A DNA stretch of 9,354 bases from positions 1 through 9,354 of the forward strand of contig CAMBZY010000083.1 of the NCBI GenBank assembly GCA_945872325.1, given 5' to 3'. Every line of letters begins with the position of its first letter. Positions within the stretch are counted from its first letter, which is position 1. Position numbers and translations under genes: made by a program. Positions 6,485 to 9,354 of this stretch are shown piece after piece. Source of the stretch: Candidatus Kuenenia stuttgartensis. Its GTDB lineage: Bacteria; Planctomycetota; Planctomycetia; Isosphaerales; Isosphaeraceae. Below the pieces are notes generated by a model, which was not told the DNA's origin, made no database searches, and saw only the letters and a list, made by a program, of their open reading frames with translations.

Positions 6485-7513
6485 TCAATAAGCGTCGCTG
6501 GAGAGAACTTCGCCACCGTCTTTGGTCGCGAGTGCCCACCATGTCTGATCAGCAACTGTGCTCTTGATGAACTTGACGGAACCGTCAGCCATCAGAGCGT
6601 TGATCCCACCAGGGTGATTGCTCGAGGAGGAGAAGAGGTGACCGAAGTCGGCACCGCAACCTGAGGAGCAATCCATACGGCAGGCGCTGAATGGAGCTTT
6701 GGTCGAATTTGGTGTCAGGATCAGGTTGGTCAGGCTCAAGCCAGGTGAGCCAGTCTGCCAGCGGTAACCACGGTTTGAATTACCACCAGGTGTTCTCTGG
6801 ATCGCTGCTGTACATTGTTGGATACCTGTTGCCAAGGCAGCAGGTTGTGTACGAACGTCGATCTGCATGAAGTTGCCGGGGGTACCTACGCCTGAAGCCA
6901 TATTGCGCTTGATGTTATCAAAACGACCGAAATCGCCGGTCAGTGCTTCAACGAAAGCGATCGTGTTTGAAGTACCGTCTGTCACATCATTGATACTGTA
7001 GGCTGTGAAGCGTGGGGCAAACATGCCTGTGGTGCGGCTCTGCCATGGGTCGGTGGTCGTACCGAATGAACCATGGTAGCTGTTCAGGTGATCTTTGCCA
7101 GCGTTTGCGTCAGATGGGCAAAGGAATGCATTGACCTTGATATTCCAGACGGTAGCGTTAATGACGGCACCGGTGGCGTACCAAATGTTCCAACTGAAGT
7201 TGGCAGAGTTATAGAGTGGGGTTTGTTCGATGTAAGGCAGCATCATGGCGTGAGCCGAGAATGTGCCCCAGTCGGTGACCACACCTGGTGATTCAAAAGC
7301 ACGGGCGTTGCCCATCGGGAATGAACCCACCGATGAGTGATAGTTGTGCAGTCCCAAGCCGATTTGCTTGAGATTATTGATGCACTGAGTACGACGGGCG
7401 GCTTCACGAGCCGATTGAACGGCTGGCAAGAGCAGCGAAATAAGGACGGCGATGATTGCGATCACGACCAGCAGTTCGATGAGCGTGAAGCCGCGACGGG
7501 AACGATTCTTCAT
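6485..7513 (-). CDS. DUF1559 domain protein with type IV prepilin-like N-terminus
   Basis: 342 residues from ATG 7513. A longer frame to 7549 exists, but CGGAG is eight bases before 7513 and the prepilin leader starts properly there. The N-terminus, M-K-N-R-S-R-R-G followed by F-T-L-I-E, is a class III signal: cleavage is expected after G8, with the conserved Glu at mature position 5 and a hydrophobic helix to about residue 30. The helix continues into ARRTQCINNLKQIGLGLHNY, the usual DUF1559 join. The C-terminus has the diagnostic H-x9-D-G motif (H300 to D310-G311, in HPGGINALMADG). Several cysteines at 278-286 may form disulfides. Dozens to hundreds of such proteins occur per planctomycete genome. 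They are thought to be pseudopilin-like exported proteins of unknown role. This gene follows a small lipoprotein gene 71 bp upstream and ends at a strong terminator. Confidence 0.95.
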   Translation of the reverse strand: MKNRSRRGFTLIELLVVIAIIAVLISLLLPAVQSAREAARRTQCINNLKQIGLGLHNYHSSVGSFPMGNARAFESPGVVTDWGTFSAHAMMLPYIEQTPLYNSANFSWNIWYATGAVINATVWNIKVNAFLCPSDANAGKDHLNSYHGSFGTTTDPWQSRTTGMFAPRFTAYSINDVTDGTSNTIAFVEALTGDFGRFDNIKRNMASGVGTPGNFMQIDVRTQPAALATGIQQCTAAIQRTPGGNSNRGYRWQTGSPGLSLTNLILTPNSTKAPFSACRMDCSSGCGADFGHLFSSSSNHPGGINALMADGSVKFIKSTVADQTWWALATKDGGEVLSSDAY

Positions 7514-7521
7514 ACCAGAGA

Positions 7522-7525
7522 CTCC
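7522..7525 (-). promoter_or_regulatory. Ribosome-binding site that fixes the DUF1559 start
   Basis: GGAG on the minus strand lies eight bases before ATG 7513. It supports starting at the prepilin leader rather than at the in-frame ATG at 7549, which would add 12 residues and bury the leader. Confidence 0.55.
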
Positions 7526-7584
7526 GAGAAAAAGAGGACTATGAGGCAACCGGAAATACCGACACCGAAGGGAGAACCAACGAC

Positions 7585-7860
7585 TTACTTAGGCGCATCA
7601 GCAGCAGGCTTGGCATCGGCCTTAGGCTCAGCCTTGACTTCAGCAGGCTTGGCAGCAGCTTTGGACGCACCCTTGGTTTTGGATTGCATGACATCTTTGC
7701 CAGCAGAATTTACATAAGCATCGTTTGCAGCTTTGGCGGCTGAGGACTGTGGAGGAGCGGCGGTCGTTGTATTGTCAGCTTCACCACCACACCCAACAAA
7801 ACCGCAAACTGCAACCAGCGAGAACGAAAGCATGGAACCTAGGAAGGTTTTAGAAGCCAT
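7585..7860 (-). CDS. Small Ala/Lys/Pro-rich lipoprotein, operon partner of the DUF1559 protein
   Basis: 91 residues from ATG 7860. The frame stays open upstream to 8031, but those codons look non-coding, and AAGGA lies ten bases before 7860. The signal segment (MASKTFLGSM and the hydrophobic run to residue 23) ends at F-V-G-C-G-G, so Cys 24 is the likely lipidation site. The Phe at -3 is not the preferred residue. The mature part is short and of low complexity, with a C-terminal half rich in alternating Lys, Ala, Pro and Glu (residues 61-91). It has no recognisable fold. It precedes the DUF1559 gene by 71 bp with no terminator between, so the two are probably co-transcribed. Short signal-bearing proteins next to DUF1559 genes are common in planctomycetes. 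The Lys-rich tail might bind cell-wall polymers or an acidic surface, but that is a guess. Confidence 0.85.
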   Translation of the reverse strand: MASKTFLGSMLSFSLVAVCGFVGCGGEADNTTTAAPPQSSAAKAANDAYVNSAGKDVMQSKTKGASKAAAKPAEVKAEPKADAKPAADAPK

Positions 7861-7916
7861 CTGATTAATATCCTTGAATGATAGATGAGACAATAAACCT
7901 GTGGCTTGGATAAGTA

Positions 7917-7933
7917 TCCCAGAGATTCTGGGA
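7917..7933 (-). promoter_or_regulatory. Hairpin in the leader of the lipoprotein-DUF1559 operon
   Basis: TCCCAGA and TCTGGGA are perfect 7-bp arms with a 3-nt loop, about 57 nt before the lipoprotein start and inside the predicted 190-nt leader. No T-run follows on the minus strand, so it is not an intrinsic terminator. It may stabilise the mRNA or bind a regulator. Confidence 0.4.
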
Positions 7934-8056
7934 AAACTCATTAAGCAACGATCAGATTTCAGAGCAATTGGCACGCAACGTAAGAGAGTTGACGTTGGAG
8001 GCGAATGCCTGCTCAAGAAAGTCCGATACACCAGATTTTTGTTTTGGTACTTCTAC

Positions 8057-8086
8057 ATTATATCGAAAATCTCAAGATCAAAGCAA
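8057..8086 (-). promoter_or_regulatory. Likely sigma70 promoter of the lipoprotein-DUF1559 operon
   Basis: On the minus strand, TATAAT (8057-8062) is a perfect -10 box. TTGCTT (8081-8086) is a weak -35 box 18 bp upstream. An A/T-rich stretch at about 8087-8105 could act as an UP element. Transcription would start near 8050, giving a leader of about 190 nt before the ATG at 7860. Confidence 0.55.
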
Positions 8087-8145
8087 ACCTTTTTGTGAAA
8101 TATTTTCAGATTTCTACTTCGAGCAGTCCGCCATGGGATTTGAAG

Positions 8146-8262
8146 GGGTGATCCGGAGACCAAGCGAGGGAAAACATCAGGTTCGGGCTCTTGATGTCCT
8201 TCGGACTTACCTTTTAATAAATGTCTCCTCAAGAGCCCAATCACCCAAAACCGGAGGTGATT
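8146..8262 (+). promoter_or_regulatory. Candidate structured leader with nested and competing stems, upstream of gcvT
   Basis: GGGCTCTTGA (8185-8194) and TCAAGAGCCC (8229-8238) form a perfect 10-bp stem. Its 34-nt interior contains a GTCC-TTC-GGAC hairpin (8196-8206). An outer 7-bp stem, GGGTGAT (8146-8152) with ATCACCC (8240-8246), can stack next to it. The strand 8239-8245 can instead pair with GGTGATT (8256-8262), so the two folds exclude each other. That arrangement is typical of riboswitches or attenuators. I do not recognise the conserved core of the glycine riboswitch or another known class. Transcription through this DNA on the plus strand is assumed, not shown. Confidence 0.35.
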
Positions 8263-8340
8263 TCTCGCCTGTTCCTTCACATTTTCAAACCAAAATCAGG
8301 TGCTTTTCTGTGGGTATTCCACTAAACTTAGATCTAATGT

Positions 8341-8362
8341 GAGGCGTTGTACGCTCTTTTTT
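8341..8362 (+). terminator. Weak terminator-like hairpin just upstream of gcvT
   Basis: GAGGCG and CGCTC form about five pairs with one bulged G around a TTGTA loop. Six T residues follow at 8357-8362, after TC. The hairpin is short, so it would be a poor terminator alone. CGCCT at 8266-8270 can pair with AGGCG at 8342-8346 and would open it, as an antiterminator would. It may be chance. Confidence 0.25.
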
Positions 8363-8400
8363 GATGCCTGTTCATAACTGACAGAAGATCCATAAAAACC

Positions 8401-9354
8401 ATGAATACGCCCAAAACAACGCCGCTCCATGAATGGCACAAAGCTCATCAGGGACGTCTGGTCGACTTTGCGGGCTGGTCCATGCCCGTGCAGTATCATT
8501 CGATCATGGCGGAACATGAAGCCGTCCGTACGAAGGTTGGGCTGTTTGATGTCAGTCACATGGGCCGGCTCGAATTTCAGGGCGAGCAGGCGATGGATCT
8601 GCTTCAACGAGCCACCGTGAATGACGTGAACCTGTTAGGCAACAACCAGATCCAGTACAGCCTGATCTGCGACGACCTTGGCGGAACCATCGACGATGTA
8701 TTGGTTTACCGCATGTATTCCGACCGCTGGGCGATGGTCTGCAATGCCTCGAACCGCGAGGCCGTTCTAGAGTGTCTGCATGAGTTCAATAAATACCTGG
8801 CCCGGATTGACGATACCACCGAACAAACGGCCATGATCGCCATTCAGGGCCCTGAGGCCTTAGGCCTGACCCAACGGAAAATCGATCCAAGTGCTGATCA
8901 GATCAAATATTACCACTTCAAGGATTTTCTCTATCAAGGCCACCCTTCACGCCTGAGCCGGACCGGATATACCGGCGAGGATGGTTTTGAGTGGATTCTA
9001 CCCGCCGAATTAGCGGAATCTGCATGGTCAGAACTTGTGGCAGAAGGCGCCGTACCATGCGGGCTTGGAGCACGCGACACGCTTCGCCTGGAAGCAGGTA
9101 TGCCACTTTATGGGCACGAGCTTTCGAGGTCCATCGACCCTTACTCAGCCGGTTTGGGGAGTTTTGTGAAACTTGGGAAGGGTGATTTCGGAGGCCGAAT
9201 GGCTCTGGAACGGATCTCGACAGCTCCATCCAGACGAAGAGTTGGGCTGATTTTGGTCGATAAAAGGCCTGCTCGGCAAGGATCGATCGTGATGGTTGAC
9301 GGAAAGCCTGTGGGCGAAGTCACTAGCGGGACATTTTCGCCGACATTACAGAAG
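8401..9354 (+). CDS. gcvT: Aminomethyltransferase, glycine cleavage system T protein (3' end outside window)
   Basis: 318 codons from ATG 8401 to the right edge. GcvT is usually 360-375 residues, so some 45-55 are missing. It takes the aminomethyl group held on lipoyl-GcvH and, with tetrahydrofolate, makes 5,10-methylene-tetrahydrofolate, ammonia and dihydrolipoyl-GcvH in the cytoplasm. Family signatures are in order: F-A-G-W-S-M-P-V-Q-Y (23-32), G-L-F-D-V-S-H-M-G (47-55), G-G-T-I-D-D-V-L-V-Y (94-103, with the folate-pocket Asp), A-I-Q-G-P (147-151), S-R-T-G-Y-T-G-E-D-G-F-E (186-197), and C-G-L-G-A-R-D-T-L-R-L-E-A-G (220-233). The start of the C-terminal barrel follows. No strong ribosome-binding site precedes the ATG (AGAAG lies about 12 bases upstream). 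Divergent from the DUF1559 operon. gcvH or gcvP probably follow outside the window. Confidence 0.97.
   Translation, partial: MNTPKTTPLHEWHKAHQGRLVDFAGWSMPVQYHSIMAEHEAVRTKVGLFDVSHMGRLEFQGEQAMDLLQRATVNDVNLLGNNQIQYSLICDDLGGTIDDVLVYRMYSDRWAMVCNASNREAVLECLHEFNKYLARIDDTTEQTAMIAIQGPEALGLTQRKIDPSADQIKYYHFKDFLYQGHPSRLSRTGYTGEDGFEWILPAELAESAWSELVAEGAVPCGLGARDTLRLEAGMPLYGHELSRSIDPYSAGLGSFVKLGKGDFGGRMALERISTAPSRRRVGLILVDKRPARQGSIVMVDGKPVGEVTSGTFSPTLQK

Larger units (their letters stand above)
7861..8400. other. Gene-free stretch between the lipoprotein operon and gcvT
   Basis: These 540 bp hold short frames on both strands, but none has family features, a convincing start or coding-like composition. The left half is the leader and promoter of the minus-strand operon. 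The right half (8146-8362) holds several perfect inverted repeats and a weak terminator-like hairpin in front of gcvT, described separately. I found no confident plus-strand promoter for gcvT. Confidence 0.65.

Noticed and set aside
7585..8031. 148-residue version of the small lipoprotein
   Set aside because: The extra 57 N-terminal residues have no family features, would hide the lipoprotein signal inside the protein and overlap the predicted leader. The start at 7860 has a ribosome-binding site.
8170..8260. TPP-riboswitch-like string GAACCTGATG and glycine-riboswitch-like string CCGAAGGAC on the minus strand
   Set aside because: Only short fragments match. The TPP CTGAGA element and following GG-TAAT-CC part are absent, and the CCGAAGG is just the loop of a GTCC/GGAC hairpin. 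The strand is also opposite to gcvT.
7968..8342. 124-residue plus-strand frame in the gcvT upstream region
   Set aside because: Its composition is not coding-like, it has no recognisable domain, and it crosses the promoter of the minus-strand operon and the inverted repeats.

Overview
The window looks like chromosomal DNA of a planctomycete. The best evidence is a DUF1559-type protein, with a type IV prepilin-like N-terminus (RRG|FTLIE) and a C-terminal H-x9-DG motif, encoded next to a small lipoprotein. Such proteins are strongly expanded in Planctomycetota. Large lipoproteins with long disordered linkers, an isolated non-flagellar FliM/FliN-like protein and moderate G+C fit the same phylum. 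A Planctopirus-like genus is possible, but I cannot establish it from the sequence alone.

Layout, left to right. (1) 1-983, minus: a multi-pass membrane protein of unknown function, running off the left edge. A sigma70-like promoter and an 8-bp inverted repeat lie upstream of it. (2) 1198-3479, plus: two genes overlapping by four bases (GTGA). The first encodes an unrecognised protein with a very acidic tail. The second encodes a SctQ/FliM-like protein ending in a SpoA domain, so this is a likely piece of a type III secretion-like apparatus. (3) 3498-5681, minus and convergent: a large lipoprotein joining a carboxypeptidase-regulatory-like beta domain to a TlpA/thioredoxin domain through about 370 disordered residues. 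(4) 5691-6484: a gene-free stretch with two related, inverted, roughly 100-bp REP-like elements and the terminator of the next operon. (5) 6485-7860, minus: a small Ala/Lys/Pro-rich lipoprotein followed by the DUF1559 pseudopilin-like protein, read from one likely promoter with a leader of about 190 nt. (6) 7861-8400: a gene-free stretch that includes that promoter and a set of nested and competing inverted repeats in front of gcvT. (7) 8401 to the right edge, plus: gcvT, the glycine-cleavage aminomethyltransferase, lacking only its C-terminus.

Most of the protein-coding genes look like envelope biology: membrane protein, secretion C-ring component, periplasmic thiol-redox lipoprotein, pseudopilin and lipoprotein. 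gcvT is the only metabolic housekeeping gene. The points most worth following are the acidic-protein/SctQ pair, the possible undescribed structured leader before gcvT, and the inverted REP pair. I see no tRNA, rRNA, CRISPR array or intact transposase gene.
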